Below are positions 9,141 to 17,784 of a stretch of 64,000 nucleotides of DNA, piece after piece. The stretch is taken from positions 1 through 64,000 of the forward strand of contig JANXVH010000172.1 of assembly GCA_025351765.1 (NCBI GenBank). Direction: 5' to 3'. Below the pieces are notes generated by a model. It made no database searches and had not been told where the DNA came from. It saw nothing but the letters and a program-made list of their open reading frames with translations. Both the position numbers and the translations under genes were made by a program. This stretch comes from Pedobacter sp. Its GTDB lineage: Bacteria; Bacteroidota; Bacteroidia; Sphingobacteriales; Sphingobacteriaceae. Every line of letters begins with the position of its first letter. The first letter of the stretch is position 1.

Positions 9141-9732
9141 CTTCGAGATCTTTGTTTTCTAAAGTTTTCCAATTGGTGATCAGTACTCCATGTGAATTAT
9201 TATCGCTCCGCCGGATATCCTTGAGGTTCCCTTCGGTAATGAGCGAGCGGACAACAGTTGAGCTCCTGCGATCAATCTTGATCTTCCCGTAGAACCTGAA
9301 ATAGTGCCGGGGCATGTCCAGGGAAATGGAATCCGTTTGCAGGGTAAGTACTGAACTGCTGGAGAGGATGGAGTTGAAATACCCATTCTCTTTCAGGTTG
9401 TTGTACTGCTGGACCCCGGATTCATCAATGAGGTACATCGCTTTTTTCATCTGGTACTCGATAAACTTATCATCCGGTGTCAGGGAAAAGAAGAGGGCGT
9501 GGAACAGGTCGATGACCGAGCGGTATTCCGCAGGGCGGTTCATCATCATGTCGGTTTGACTGGCTTGTAAGGCGACGTTATTATTCAGTACATAAATACT
9601 CTTTTCGGAATTAGCAACCTGTTTGTAAGCGTATGAACAGCAAATCAGTGAAATGATGATGGCCGTCAAAAAGCTACCCGCGGCGACGAAGGTCGCCAGC
9701 CGTATCTTGGCTTCGATATTTTTAATGATCAT
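9118..9732 (-). CDS. traK: Conjugative transposon protein TraK
   Basis: A 204-residue protein with an N-terminal membrane anchor (residues 11-35) followed by a globular domain. The segments DLFHALFFSLTPDDKFIEYQ, KAMYLIDESG and a beta-rich C-terminal portion ending in LITNWKTLENKDLE are the TraK pattern. TraK is the VirB8-like assembly factor of Bacteroidota transfer systems. The gene overlaps traL by 23 bases and follows traJ by 19 bases. Length and topology are ordinary for the family. Confidence 0.88.
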   Translation of the reverse strand: MIIKNIEAKIRLATFVAAGSFLTAIIISLICCSYAYKQVANSEKSIYVLNNNVALQASQTDMMMNRPAEYRSVIDLFHALFFSLTPDDKFIEYQMKKAMYLIDESGVQQYNNLKENGYFNSILSSSSVLTLQTDSISLDMPRHYFRFYGKIKIDRRSSTVVRSLITEGNLKDIRRSDNNSHGVLITNWKTLENKDLEDVQKNSF

Positions 9733-9751
9733 AAATTGAGATTAAAAGTTG

Positions 9752-10906
9752 TTAAAGAAAACTGCCCGACGCCTTTCGGGCAAGACCGGTTACCGTAGCA
9801 GCGCCACGGCCAAAACTGGAACTGGCAGAAGTGATACCGGAGGTAGAAATGATCCAGGTGGAGATACTTGGCACGGTGAACATACAGATCGCGCCGATTA
9901 GGAAAACGATTACTACAGTACCAAAGGAAAGTATCCCGTTCCCCGCAAACCAGGCCAGTTTTTCCAGGCTACCGCTTGTACCGTCTGACCCTACCAACTC
10001 CTTATACTTACTGATCTCAGAGGTCAGCGCGTATTTCTGCATCAGCGCACAGAGGTACATAATGAGATACGCGATGCCGGAATACAGATTAACAGAAATA
10101 AAGCGGGCCACCCAGGTACTGAAGCTGTCCCTAAATGCCGGAAGGATACTGGCGGCTACTGCAAAAGGCCCGAGTATAATCAGGATACTGGAATAAATGA
10201 TCTGGATCATAAAGATAATATAGACCGCGATCCGTAATATCCAGATACCTAATAACTCTACCAATTGCGTCATGAGCAATTGCATACCTACTTGCAACCT
10301 ATTCTTTAACTCAAGCAAAGGCGCAACAACGGTAGAAATCCCCTCCTTAACCGTACTGGTTACCGAATCCCATGCTTTACCATACCAGGTATTCGACTCT
10401 TTTTCAGCAACCTCGGTTTGGGCCTGGTATGTATACAAGGCATTGGCAACTTTAATCATCAGGTCAGCCCTGGTGAAACGCAGATTATCTACGTTACTCT
10501 GCTCACTTTTGAACATTTCCTCTGTTTTGATTGCCACCAGATCCGTGGGAAAGGCAACCATTCTAGCGAAAGCTCCCCACCAGATAATCACCATCGCCAG
10601 CCCAAAAGGCCGAATAAGTGGCATGATCTCCATGCGTTTATCGCCGACCATCATCTCATAAGATTTGATCGCGAAATAGATGATCATAAAGATAGCAGCC
10701 AACGCTTTGGCGTCAACGATGAACATGTCAAAATGGGTCCAGATCGAATCTTTCAGACCGGCGAGGAAAACCATCACGCCTTCTTCGTAAACGCCATTGC
10801 CCTGTAAATATTCAATGGATTTTTTATAATCCGGATCTGCAACCTGGGCATAACAAAATCCGCTTCCCCAAAAAAGGAGGAACCCCAGCAGCGATATTTT
10901 TTTCAT
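9752..10906 (-). CDS. traJ: Conjugative transposon protein TraJ (VirB6/TrbL-like)
   Basis: A 384-residue polytopic membrane protein with a signal-like start (MKKISLLGFLLFWGSGFCYAQ) and about six hydrophobic segments, including IYFAIKSYEMMVGDKRMEIM, ILRIAVYIIFMIQIIYSSIL and VIVFLIGAICMFTVPSISTW. The final WIISTSG and 'SSFGRGAATVTGLARKA' are TraJ-like. A VirB6/TrbL-type inner-membrane pore role is inferred from the family. A GCCCGA/TCGGGC hairpin lies inside the last codons (about 9764-9785) followed by a T-rich stretch on the minus strand, so weak transcript attenuation before traK is possible. Confidence 0.88.
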   Translation of the reverse strand: MKKISLLGFLLFWGSGFCYAQVADPDYKKSIEYLQGNGVYEEGVMVFLAGLKDSIWTHFDMFIVDAKALAAIFMIIYFAIKSYEMMVGDKRMEIMPLIRPFGLAMVIIWWGAFARMVAFPTDLVAIKTEEMFKSEQSNVDNLRFTRADLMIKVANALYTYQAQTEVAEKESNTWYGKAWDSVTSTVKEGISTVVAPLLELKNRLQVGMQLLMTQLVELLGIWILRIAVYIIFMIQIIYSSILIILGPFAVAASILPAFRDSFSTWVARFISVNLYSGIAYLIMYLCALMQKYALTSEISKYKELVGSDGTSGSLEKLAWFAGNGILSFGTVVIVFLIGAICMFTVPSISTWIISTSGITSASSSFGRGAATVTGLARKASGSFL

Positions 10907-10996
10907 AAAGTTTTATTTAATGTGAAACTGCCCGAAAACAAAGGGCAAAAAAAATCCCGGCTGATGGCCAGGACGAATGATTTAAGATAATGACTA

Positions 10997-11290
10997 TCAG
11001 GATAACAGCAAAGGGTCCTGCCGGTTATCCCAAAAACAGATGATAAGCACGGTATGGTCGTAGACCGCGTATAACATGGAACAGTTTTTATGGAGCACAC
11101 ATTTTCTGACTTGTGTTTGCTCCTCTGCAACCGCGTACAAATATGGCGTAACGGCAAGCGTTTTAAGGGAACCAGCTACTTTAAGCTTAAACTTTTTCAC
11201 GTAAGCATTGCCCCACCGTGTCCTGAGCTGGGCAACTATACTTTGAAATGTTTCTTCTGCTTCAGGGGTAAACCTGATCTCAAAGTTCAT
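10997..11290 (-). CDS. RelE/ParE-family toxin
   Basis: A 97-residue protein with the RelE/ParE fold: FEIRFTPEAEETFQSI at the start, helical middle and the closing strands KCVLHKNCSMLYAVYDHTVLIICFWDNRQDP, in which the R-C-V and Y-x-V-x-D positions are those conserved in ParE toxins. It is translated just after its antitoxin, sharing the base at the junction. RelE members cleave mRNA on the ribosome, while ParE members poison gyrase; the sequence does not decide between them. The pair sits inside the transfer operon between traI-like genes and traJ, which is an unusual place and may stabilise the element. Confidence 0.82.
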   Translation of the reverse strand: MNFEIRFTPEAEETFQSIVAQLRTRWGNAYVKKFKLKVAGSLKTLAVTPYLYAVAEEQTQVRKCVLHKNCSMLYAVYDHTVLIICFWDNRQDPLLLS

Positions 11291-11496
11291 TATTCCGATA
11301 AATGTTTTTGGGTAAATTCTTCCAGTGAAATACTTTTCCCGGCCTCAAATTGACTGATCCCGCGCCGGATACTTTCTGAAACGTGGGCAGGCAGGGTAAC
11401 GGGTGCTGATTCAAACTGCACCTTCAATGCCTTCAAAACAGCTTTAACCGTTTTCAATTGCTCCGGGCTTTCGGGATGTATCAGAATACTTTCCAT
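11290..11496 (-). CDS. Antitoxin partner of the RelE/ParE toxin (DUF2683-like)
   Basis: A 68-residue protein whose helical segment HPESPEQLKTVKAVLKALKV followed by an acidic linker and a C-terminal helix (SISLEEFTQKHLSE) matches small Bacteroidota antitoxins of the DUF2683 type. The N-terminal half should dimerise and the tail should wrap the toxin. It precedes the toxin gene and overlaps it by one base, the usual antitoxin-first order. About 45 bases of non-coding DNA upstream could hold the autoregulated operator; no strong palindrome was seen there. Confidence 0.75.
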   Translation of the reverse strand: MESILIHPESPEQLKTVKAVLKALKVQFESAPVTLPAHVSESIRRGISQFEAGKSISLEEFTQKHLSE

Positions 11497-11540
11497 GTAA
11501 ACAAATATACCAAAAATCAGCTACCATCTGCTAGCAAAAT

Positions 11541-12326
11541 TCAATATTTCCGGTCACGCAGTACCTGTTTTGCTATCTCTACATCGTTCTGCGTTGTCCA
11601 GTTAGCGGGCGAAACCAGACCTCCCCTAACCTTTTGCTGCTGTTTGACCATTTGCATATTGATCGCCGCCGTGGCCGTCCGGATTCCCCAGGTCGCTTCC
11701 AGCGTCCGGTATTGTTGCAGCATCCGGTGATAAGCCATGATCCGGGATCCCCTATCCATATCTGTACTTCGTGCCGCGTCAAGGCGTTCCTTCAGCATAT
11801 CCAACTCTTTTTTGTACCAATCCAGCAGGCCTTCTGAAATTACCTTTTGCCGTACAGCATCCGGCAAACCGCTTAAAATCGAAGCGTCTGAATGTTCCAA
11901 AACCGGCTCCAACTCTTTCGCGTAGTACAAGAGCCATAAAGGATCTGCGGCCGTAATCAGCCCGGATTGGTTGCCGATATCAGAAACAGCCGAGTTCCTG
12001 AGGGTATCTGAATGGAGCTTATAACTATTGTCTGTATTATTCATAGTAGCAACCAGTGCGATTCGCTGGGTTTGCGGCCCCGATGGCCCCAGCGGACGCA
12101 GGTCTGTTTTTTTATAGCTGGGCATCTGGCCCCAGGTTAGCCAGTAGTAAGGATTCAAACCCAGGAATCCGCTGGAGGGCTTAAATTTGTTCTTGTCCCA
12201 TTGTTTAAACACCATCCGCTCTTCCTGGTAACGGATAGCCTCATCGTTGATAGAAGTTTGTGCGAAGCTTAATTGTTTGGTCAGCATAACTGACCATAAG
12301 AATAGATATTTGATAAAATTTTTCAT
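11541..12326 (-). CDS. Secreted transfer-operon protein (TraI-like group)
   Basis: A 261-residue protein with a signal peptide (about MKNFIKYLFLWSVMLTKQLSFAQ), then an ordinary soluble domain. The C-terminal helix RTLEATWGIRTATAAINMQM followed by VEIAKQVLRDRKY resembles the closing helices of the three upstream proteins (each ends with an Asn/Glu-Ala-Lys-Tyr-type motif), although this copy is more diverged and has an N-terminal block, KFKPSSGFLGLNPYYWLTWG, that the others lack. It overlaps the upstream gene by four bases (ATGA). A periplasmic role in channel assembly is likely but unproven. Confidence 0.65.
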   Translation of the reverse strand: MKNFIKYLFLWSVMLTKQLSFAQTSINDEAIRYQEERMVFKQWDKNKFKPSSGFLGLNPYYWLTWGQMPSYKKTDLRPLGPSGPQTQRIALVATMNNTDNSYKLHSDTLRNSAVSDIGNQSGLITAADPLWLLYYAKELEPVLEHSDASILSGLPDAVRQKVISEGLLDWYKKELDMLKERLDAARSTDMDRGSRIMAYHRMLQQYRTLEATWGIRTATAAINMQMVKQQQKVRGGLVSPANWTTQNDVEIAKQVLRDRKY

Positions 12327-13021
12327 GGTTTTAAGTATTTAGCGTTTCTGATAATTTCATTAACCGTATTCCGGTCATTATTGATATAGCCTTCATAAGG
12401 ATTGATACTGGCTATGATACCCCGTTCTTTTGCCCAGAACATTGCCTTCCATCCTCCATAGGCCATGCCGTCAATAATCTGCAACTCCTGCCGAACATGA
12501 TTTAGAAGTTCATCCCGGCTATTGTAGTTAGCCAGTATGTTACTACCTTCCTTGAGAACAAATTTGGATACGTCACCAACAAGCCGGGTTGCCCTACCCC
12601 TGATCTGCCCGGCATAACTTTCAGCGAACAGCAGGAGATATGGCTGGGCCTTAGCTAATTCTATCGACTGATTGGTATAGCGAAGAATATCGGCTGTAAT
12701 AACCGCGAGGTCTTTAACCACCAGGCCATTTTTCAATGCTGAATTTATATTGGAAAGGCCTTCATAGATCATGGTTTGCGCCAACACCACAGATCCTGTG
12801 TTCGTGTTAATCGTCTGTAGATTTTTATTGATCTTGTCCAGGTAATTACTGTGGGAGATCTCCGCGGCGGATTGTACAGCTCCGTTCTCTATAACGGCTG
12901 CAGTATGTTTGTAATCCACAACGATTTCGTAGCCCTGGGCAAAAGCATCCAAATTAAAGCTAACCAACAGCATCAATAGCGACAGTTTCATAGCTAAGCA
13001 ATTAAGAATTAAATATTTCAT
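12323..13021 (-). CDS. TraI-like periplasmic transfer protein, paralogue 3
   Basis: A 232-residue protein with a hydrophobic leader ending near AFAQG. It shares an arrangement with the 220-residue protein at 13689-14351: an early TAAVIENGAVQSAAE/TAAAMLSHSLVIDGQ segment, a LLLFAES helix, an R-x-x-R-L-x-x-D-V-x-x-F-V-L block (RATRLVGDVSKFVLKEG here), a GMAYGGWKAMFWAKERG segment and a closing ..IIRNAKYLK. These shared blocks show duplication. It overlaps its neighbours by four bases on both sides. Proteins at this place in Bacteroidota elements are usually called TraI; no catalytic motif is visible. Confidence 0.7.
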   Translation of the reverse strand: MKYLILNCLAMKLSLLMLLVSFNLDAFAQGYEIVVDYKHTAAVIENGAVQSAAEISHSNYLDKINKNLQTINTNTGSVVLAQTMIYEGLSNINSALKNGLVVKDLAVITADILRYTNQSIELAKAQPYLLLFAESYAGQIRGRATRLVGDVSKFVLKEGSNILANYNSRDELLNHVRQELQIIDGMAYGGWKAMFWAKERGIIASINPYEGYINNDRNTVNEIIRNAKYLKP

Positions 13022-13692
13022 TGTTTCAGGTATTTAGCGTTATTAATAATATCTCTGACAATAACTTTGTCCTGGTCGATATAATTTTGAAATGGGTTTA
13101 CCGAGCGGATCAGTGAAGCCAAGTTGCCGTAACGAACGCTATTGACCAGATTTCCAGATAAGTCCTGAATGTTACTTAATTCAAATAGGATATAATCAAA
13201 CAATATCTTGCGGTCAGATGCTTTCATCTGGTTCACATCCCCAATGCTTAGGCAGAGACCAACGAGATACCGGATCAGCATCTGGGCCTTATCCGCGAAT
13301 TGAATCTCCGTTTTATAGGCCAGTGCGAGTATGGCTGGATTGTCCCGCGCCAGCGCGTACAATTCAGATTGGTTACTGATAATCCTGCTGACCATTGGCT
13401 CGGCGTCGATCCCAACATTAGCCGCATTAATAGCAGTACCTAAAGTGCTATACCGTTGTTGAATGGTTCGGTAGGTATTTTTAAGTTTATCGAGCATGGT
13501 CTTATTTCCATATTCTTCCGCAGTATTCCTGAACTGCCGGTCCCGGGCGGTCTTCTGTAGTTTGTTTTCTGATTTGGATTCACCAACCAGTTGCCAAATC
13601 CCGGGTATGTTTAATGCTTTCTGCTGCCCGAAAGCAGACGCCGCATTCAGTAATAACCAAATGGGGCAAATAATAAATAATCTTGTGATCAT
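13018..13692 (-). CDS. TraI-like periplasmic transfer protein, paralogue 2
   Basis: A 224-residue protein with a signal peptide (cleavage expected after SAFGQ). It is the most diverged of the three-member set: it retains the closing block NPFQNYIDQDKVIVRDIINNAKYLK, which matches the NPYEGYINNDRNTVNEIIRNAKYLK end of the next protein, but lacks the LLLFAES helix and instead has an N-terminal segment rich in Lys/Arg (KLQKTARDRQFRNTAEEYG). Four-base overlaps bind it into the operon. The role is inferred only from context. Confidence 0.65.
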   Translation of the reverse strand: MITRLFIICPIWLLLNAASAFGQQKALNIPGIWQLVGESKSENKLQKTARDRQFRNTAEEYGNKTMLDKLKNTYRTIQQRYSTLGTAINAANVGIDAEPMVSRIISNQSELYALARDNPAILALAYKTEIQFADKAQMLIRYLVGLCLSIGDVNQMKASDRKILFDYILFELSNIQDLSGNLVNSVRYGNLASLIRSVNPFQNYIDQDKVIVRDIINNAKYLKQ

Positions 13693-14351
13693 CGTTTTAT
13701 ATATTTGGCTTCGGTTAACACACTATTGGCGATCTGTACATCCATATTTTGCCATTCGGCCCAGGGATTAAGAGATTTCCAGATACCACGCATTTTTGCC
13801 CAGTACATGGTCCGCTGCATACCATAGGCAATCCCCCTTAAAATGCGGAGCTCATCAACGATGTGGTTAAGCAGTTTTGCTCTTTCCCCGGAATCCATCA
13901 GGTTAGATTTGCCACCTTTCAGCACAAAAGCGCTGACATCCGCAGCGAGCCTGATTGCACGGTTCTCGAAATCCCGCGCGCCGCTTTCAGCGAATAAAAG
14001 CAGAATCGGGTCCGACTTCGCAGTTTTAACGGCCAGTTCAAGATCATTGACGATATCGACCCCTGTTTCAGCAATATCTTTGATCGTGCCAATGCTATTG
14101 ATAACTCCCGCAACTTCGCTGAGCCCTTTATAGATTTTATCCTGCATGTTATTGACGATTATCAGCTGTCCGGTTACAGCCAGTTGTCCGCGCTCAATGG
14201 CACTCAGGTTATTATTAGTCGTATTTAGCTGCCCGTCAATAACGAGGCTGTGAGATAACATTGCTGCGGCTGTAACCGGATCAACATACAGCGATTGAGC
14301 ATAAGTAGTTCCAGCTGCTAAAAGCAGCAAAATAAACAGGCACTTTTTCAT
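13689..14351 (-). CDS. traI: TraI-like periplasmic transfer protein, paralogue 1
   Basis: A 220-residue protein with a typical signal peptide (MKKCLFILLLLAAGTTYAQS). The mature part is almost all helical: TAAAMLSHSLVIDGQLNTTN, GQLAVTGQLIIVNNMQDKIY, DPILLLFAESGARDF and RGIAYGMQRTMYWAKMRGIW are the main helices, and the end reads EWQNMDVQIANSVLTEAKYIK. It follows traG by 17 bases. The symbol is placed from gene order in CTnDOT-type elements (traG, then traI, then traJ) and is less certain than for traG or traJ. Confidence 0.65.
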   Translation of the reverse strand: MKKCLFILLLLAAGTTYAQSLYVDPVTAAAMLSHSLVIDGQLNTTNNNLSAIERGQLAVTGQLIIVNNMQDKIYKGLSEVAGVINSIGTIKDIAETGVDIVNDLELAVKTAKSDPILLLFAESGARDFENRAIRLAADVSAFVLKGGKSNLMDSGERAKLLNHIVDELRILRGIAYGMQRTMYWAKMRGIWKSLNPWAEWQNMDVQIANSVLTEAKYIKR

Positions 14352-14368
14352 AAAAATTGATTTAATGG

Positions 14369-16810
14369 TTAATGGACGGGTACACCTGCCTGATTGACAC
14401 GTTTGATAAAATCCCCCAGTTGCAAGCCGCTATTTTGCATGTCTTTAATGAATTCATCGAGGCCGGATGGATAGGAACCAAAAGCGTTAGTGTAGACCTC
14501 CACAGCAGATTTTTCAGGCTTCTCCGTTGTATAGGTCAAATACTGGGATAGCGATACTTCTACACCATACACTTCGCCGACGGAGCCCCTGCGGATATAT
14601 ACCTCTTTGAAACGGCCCCGGTCTTCTTTATTATCCAGCTGGTTGATGGTGAAGATCTTGCGGCGTTCGGTCTCGTTGATAGACAATAAAGCGGCGATCT
14701 CGTTATAATTATCCTTGAACTTGGTCTGGTCGAGCAAACAGATCGTATCCGAGTTATTGATAATACTGTCTTTGACCACCGCGTTACCGATGATATCGCC
14801 CAACTCCTGCGTTACCACAATGGCTTCGCCCCAGAACTTCCGTACTGTTTTATAGAGGTACAAAAGATATCCGGCCATAAGCGGACTGGCGATAGCTTTC
14901 CAGGCCTCTTCAACAATTAGGCATTTCCGTTGTGTTTTTCTGAAACGCATTTTCTGGATAAATACATCCATAATGATTAGGGTAACAATGGGAAACAAAA
15001 TTTTCGATTCCTTGATACTGTCAATTTCGAAGACAATAAAACGCTCCGTAAATAAAGACTTATCTGCCTCTTTGTTCAGAATTGTCGCGAATTCCCCACC
15101 TTTATAAAACTTCTTTAATACGTAACGGAATTCATCCAAATCAAACGGAATATTTTCCTCTGTCCTTATCTCTGGGATCTTTTTGATGGCAAACTCATAA
15201 AAGGTATCAAACTTCAACTCCCCTTTTTCTGAAAAGAATTTGCTATAGTAAGCGGAGATCACATTAGCGATCACATCACGTTCGACCGGGCTGAACGTCC
15301 CCTCAGCCCCCTTCCAGGCAACACCGATCAGTGTACAGAGGAAATCTTTTTTTTCAATATTGTATTCAGATTCGTCGATCTGGAAAGGGTTCATGGTGAT
15401 CGGCTCCTTTTCGGTGTACGTTATATACTTTCCCTTATAGTAAGAACAAAGCCCGGAATACGAATCACCGGTGTCAACAATGACCATATCCATATTATAT
15501 AACATGTACTGTTCTGCAAAGCTGTTGACAAAGTAAGATTTACCAGAACCTGATGGACCTAAAACAAACTTATTCCTATTGTTAATCCGCCCGGTTCTCA
15601 TAGGATAGTCAGCCGGGTCGATCCCAACGGGGATACCCTGCCTATCCGTAAAACGGATCAGGAAATCCGAAGGCTCATCCGCGGGCAGTGATTCTTTAAA
15701 AAAGAAGCATACCGCCGCATCGCTGGTCGTCAGGAACCAATCATAATGCTGAATTTCTACTGCGTTGCCGGGAAGGGCAGAACGGAAAAGTTCCAGTTGG
15801 TTATAAGCACTTTTGCTCGCGAGAATTCCAAGTTGGAAAAGCGAATTTTCAATAAAATTGCAGGCTTTTTGTAGCTGAGTTTCCGGAGCGCATACCAGGA
15901 TATTAAAATGACAGTTCACCAGTAACTGACTTTCCCTGGCGACATCTTTTAACAACAGATCGATATCCTCCACACAGAGATCGTTTGCCGGGTCAGGAAT
16001 CCCGGAATGCTGTTTTTTCTTTCTTTCCAGTTTGCGTAAGGTGGCCACCTGGACCGGGATTTCGATCAGCTGGTTGAATATAATCACTTCGTAACCTGGA
16101 ACCTTAAATAAAAACGATAGAAAATCCACGGGAAACCCCCGCATGGTTTCCTTATCATTCAATTCCACGTACGTACCAACTTCCTGGGGCAGGTCAATGC
16201 TGTCCACATCGACGAGGCTGATGCTCCTGCATTGCAAATTCCCCATCCTGATCTCCGAATCATTTGCACTCAGGTTATTTAATGCGATAGGTTGCTTATT
16301 GAAGGTCATACTTAAGACTTGTAAAACAAAAAGGTTGATCTCTTTTTCCCTTAATAATACAGGGGCTGTTTTGGCAGCCGTCAATACATCCAACACTTTA
16401 TTGATCGTTTGCCGGAATTCTACCAGTGCTTTGGCATTAAATACATAAAATGCGCTTTTTTTTATCTGCCGCGTAATGGTTAGGTAAGTGGTTGTCTTTG
16501 CAAAGGAGCGGCCTGCAAAATGTTCGTTATACTTTTTTTGAAGGTATTCTTCGGCCGGCTTATCCGGAAACGCAGAGCGGCTGATGATGTCTTGTTTCTG
16601 AAGAATATAGCCATCTCCAAGCATTTTAACTATACTGATGACCAGTGCATGAAACTCGTCATAACCAGAGGGGGATGCCGAGAACCGAACGACAGGATTG
16701 ATCAGGCTGATGATAACAGAATATTCACCGTTGAGCCCAATCAAAAGGTCAAACTCTCCGCTGGTATCCACTCCGGCATAGGGTATTTTAAAAACTTTCT
16801 TTGCGGCCAT
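14369..16810 (-). CDS. traG: TraG, VirB4-type conjugation ATPase
   Basis: An 813-residue protein and the motor of the secretion channel. The N-terminal half is the CagE/TrbE/VirB-type domain; the C-terminal half has Walker A GPSGSGKS (in KFVLGPSGSGKSYFVNSFAEQ), the strand MDMVIVDTGDSYSGLC and Walker B CLIVEEAWKAI, followed by VTQELGDIIGN. TraG of Bacteroidota elements hydrolyses ATP at the inner membrane to power pilus or channel assembly and transfer. The gene overlaps traF by 23 bases. Length fits the family and no key residue is missing. Confidence 0.92.
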   Translation of the reverse strand: MAAKKVFKIPYAGVDTSGEFDLLIGLNGEYSVIISLINPVVRFSASPSGYDEFHALVISIVKMLGDGYILQKQDIISRSAFPDKPAEEYLQKKYNEHFAGRSFAKTTTYLTITRQIKKSAFYVFNAKALVEFRQTINKVLDVLTAAKTAPVLLREKEINLFVLQVLSMTFNKQPIALNNLSANDSEIRMGNLQCRSISLVDVDSIDLPQEVGTYVELNDKETMRGFPVDFLSFLFKVPGYEVIIFNQLIEIPVQVATLRKLERKKKQHSGIPDPANDLCVEDIDLLLKDVARESQLLVNCHFNILVCAPETQLQKACNFIENSLFQLGILASKSAYNQLELFRSALPGNAVEIQHYDWFLTTSDAAVCFFFKESLPADEPSDFLIRFTDRQGIPVGIDPADYPMRTGRINNRNKFVLGPSGSGKSYFVNSFAEQYMLYNMDMVIVDTGDSYSGLCSYYKGKYITYTEKEPITMNPFQIDESEYNIEKKDFLCTLIGVAWKGAEGTFSPVERDVIANVISAYYSKFFSEKGELKFDTFYEFAIKKIPEIRTEENIPFDLDEFRYVLKKFYKGGEFATILNKEADKSLFTERFIVFEIDSIKESKILFPIVTLIIMDVFIQKMRFRKTQRKCLIVEEAWKAIASPLMAGYLLYLYKTVRKFWGEAIVVTQELGDIIGNAVVKDSIINNSDTICLLDQTKFKDNYNEIAALLSINETERRKIFTINQLDNKEDRGRFKEVYIRRGSVGEVYGVEVSLSQYLTYTTEKPEKSAVEVYTNAFGSYPSGLDEFIKDMQNSGLQLGDFIKRVNQAGVPVH

Positions 16811-17084
16811 AATGGTTGATCTGATTAATAATATAAATTCCGTTGGTGCGGGTCTTCCCGTGTAGACCCTGTTTTTGCCGGCTGGCGGTATAAAGCAGGC
16901 CGCCTACGATACAGCCAATCAAAACCAAAGCACCAAGCCACATATTAATTAGGGACATGACCAAAGCGCCCAGCACCAAACCGGTCAAAAGGGAAGCTAA
17001 TCCCCAGTAAATAAATTTTCCTTTGAAGCCGCGAAAGATAAGGGGCTTCTGCAGCCCCTTATATACAGCAAACCGCTTCCCCAT
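16788..17084 (-). CDS. traF: Conjugative transposon protein TraF (DUF4133)
   Basis: A 98-residue membrane protein: AVYKGLQKPLIFRGFKGKFIYW, then two hydrophobic segments (about residues 27-70) and a basic tail. The KGLQKPLIFRG-Y/F-KGK pattern is the hallmark of TraF/DUF4133, comparable to VirB3. The start at 17084 shares one base with the traE stop (TAATG); a longer frame from 17150 would read into traE and is rejected. Its small size and place before traG agree with a VirB3-VirB4 pair. Confidence 0.85.
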   Translation of the reverse strand: MGKRFAVYKGLQKPLIFRGFKGKFIYWGLASLLTGLVLGALVMSLINMWLGALVLIGCIVGGLLYTASRQKQGLHGKTRTNGIYIINQINHYGRKESF

Positions 17085-17386
17085 TATAAACCGAAGAAAG
17101 CTTTGATCACCAGTGCTGATACCACCAGGAACACACAGGATCCACCCCATCCCATGAGTTCTTTATTGATATCCTGATCCCCGGAATTCCATTTGGAATA
17201 TACCCGGATGGCACCAACAATGCCGACGATACCACCGATAACCAGTGTGATGTTAGTCACCGGGGCTATATAGGTTTTGAGTGTGGTCGTGGCCGTATTC
17301 AGGCCATTTACACCATTTTGCGCAAAGGCTGGTACGGATAGGGCAAGCAATAATGCTGAAGCCCAGATTTTTTTTGTTCTGTTCAT
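17084..17386 (-). CDS. traE: Conjugative transposon protein TraE (DUF4134), copy 2
   Basis: A 100-residue protein with a signal peptide (MNRTKKIWASALLLALSVPAFAQ) and two hydrophobic segments around a short polar turn, VIGGIVGIVGAIRVYSKWNSGDQDINKELMGWGG. This is the TraE/DUF4134 layout, similar to VirB2 pilins. A second TraE-like gene lies just upstream and a terminator-like hairpin separates the two. Both copies have the GIVGAI/GIVGAV-x-x-Y turn, so both look functional. This copy is joined to traF by one shared base. Confidence 0.85.
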   Translation of the reverse strand: MNRTKKIWASALLLALSVPAFAQNGVNGLNTATTTLKTYIAPVTNITLVIGGIVGIVGAIRVYSKWNSGDQDINKELMGWGGSCVFLVVSALVIKAFFGL

Positions 17387-17431
17387 TTGTTATTGGGTTT
17401 ATTAAAAATTTATTTGAGATTTTTTAGGCAT

Positions 17432-17462
17432 AAAAAAAGCGGCCTCCTGTATGGAGCCGCTT
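17432..17462 (-). terminator. Intra-operon terminator or attenuator between the two traE copies
   Basis: On the minus strand an AAGCGGCTCCA/TAGGAGGCCGCTT-like stem (with a four-base loop and one mismatch) is followed by seven T residues. It lies after the 17486-17782 gene and 46 bases before the traE copy at 17386, so part of the transcripts from the ParA/TraE side would stop here. Nothing else in the gap explains it. Confidence 0.7.
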
Positions 17463-17485
17463 GTTAAAAGGAGGCAAAAAAAGGG

Positions 17486-17782
17486 CTAAATGCCGAATAC
17501 CGCCTGGAGGAAAGCCCCGGCGATCACCATAAAAAAAGAGGCAAAGAACCAAGCCGCCACATCATTGGTTATCCGTTCTTTACCCATCTGCCAGTTATGA
17601 TAAATCTTCACTGCGCCGACAATGCCGAATAGGCCGGCCAGCACCAGCGAAAAATCAACCGCAGAAAAGAACGAGGATGTAAGGTTTTGCTTTGCCTGTT
17701 GCATTTCGTCAATACCTGGCTGCGCATGAGCCGGAAATGGGATAAAAAGCAAGCTGGCTGGGATAAGCTTCAGGTATTTCAT
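17486..17782 (-). CDS. TraE-like pilin family protein (DUF4134), copy 1
   Basis: A 98-residue protein with a signal peptide (MKYLKLIPASLLFIPFPAHAQ) and two hydrophobic segments, FSLVLAGLFGIVGAVKIYHNWQMG and AAWFFASFFMVIAGAFLQAVFG. The layout and the GIVGAVKIYHNWQ turn show common ancestry with the TraE copy 100 bases downstream. It starts three bases from the stop of the upstream small membrane protein. Two pilin-like subunits could make a mixed filament, or one could be a minor subunit. Confidence 0.8.
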   Translation of the reverse strand: MKYLKLIPASLLFIPFPAHAQPGIDEMQQAKQNLTSSFFSAVDFSLVLAGLFGIVGAVKIYHNWQMGKERITNDVAAWFFASFFMVIAGAFLQAVFGI

Positions 17783-17784
17783 AG

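Noticed and set aside
10927-10955. TGCCC/GGGCA hairpin upstream of traJ.
   Set aside because: The run of A lies on the wrong side for a minus-strand terminator and no plus-strand gene needs one.
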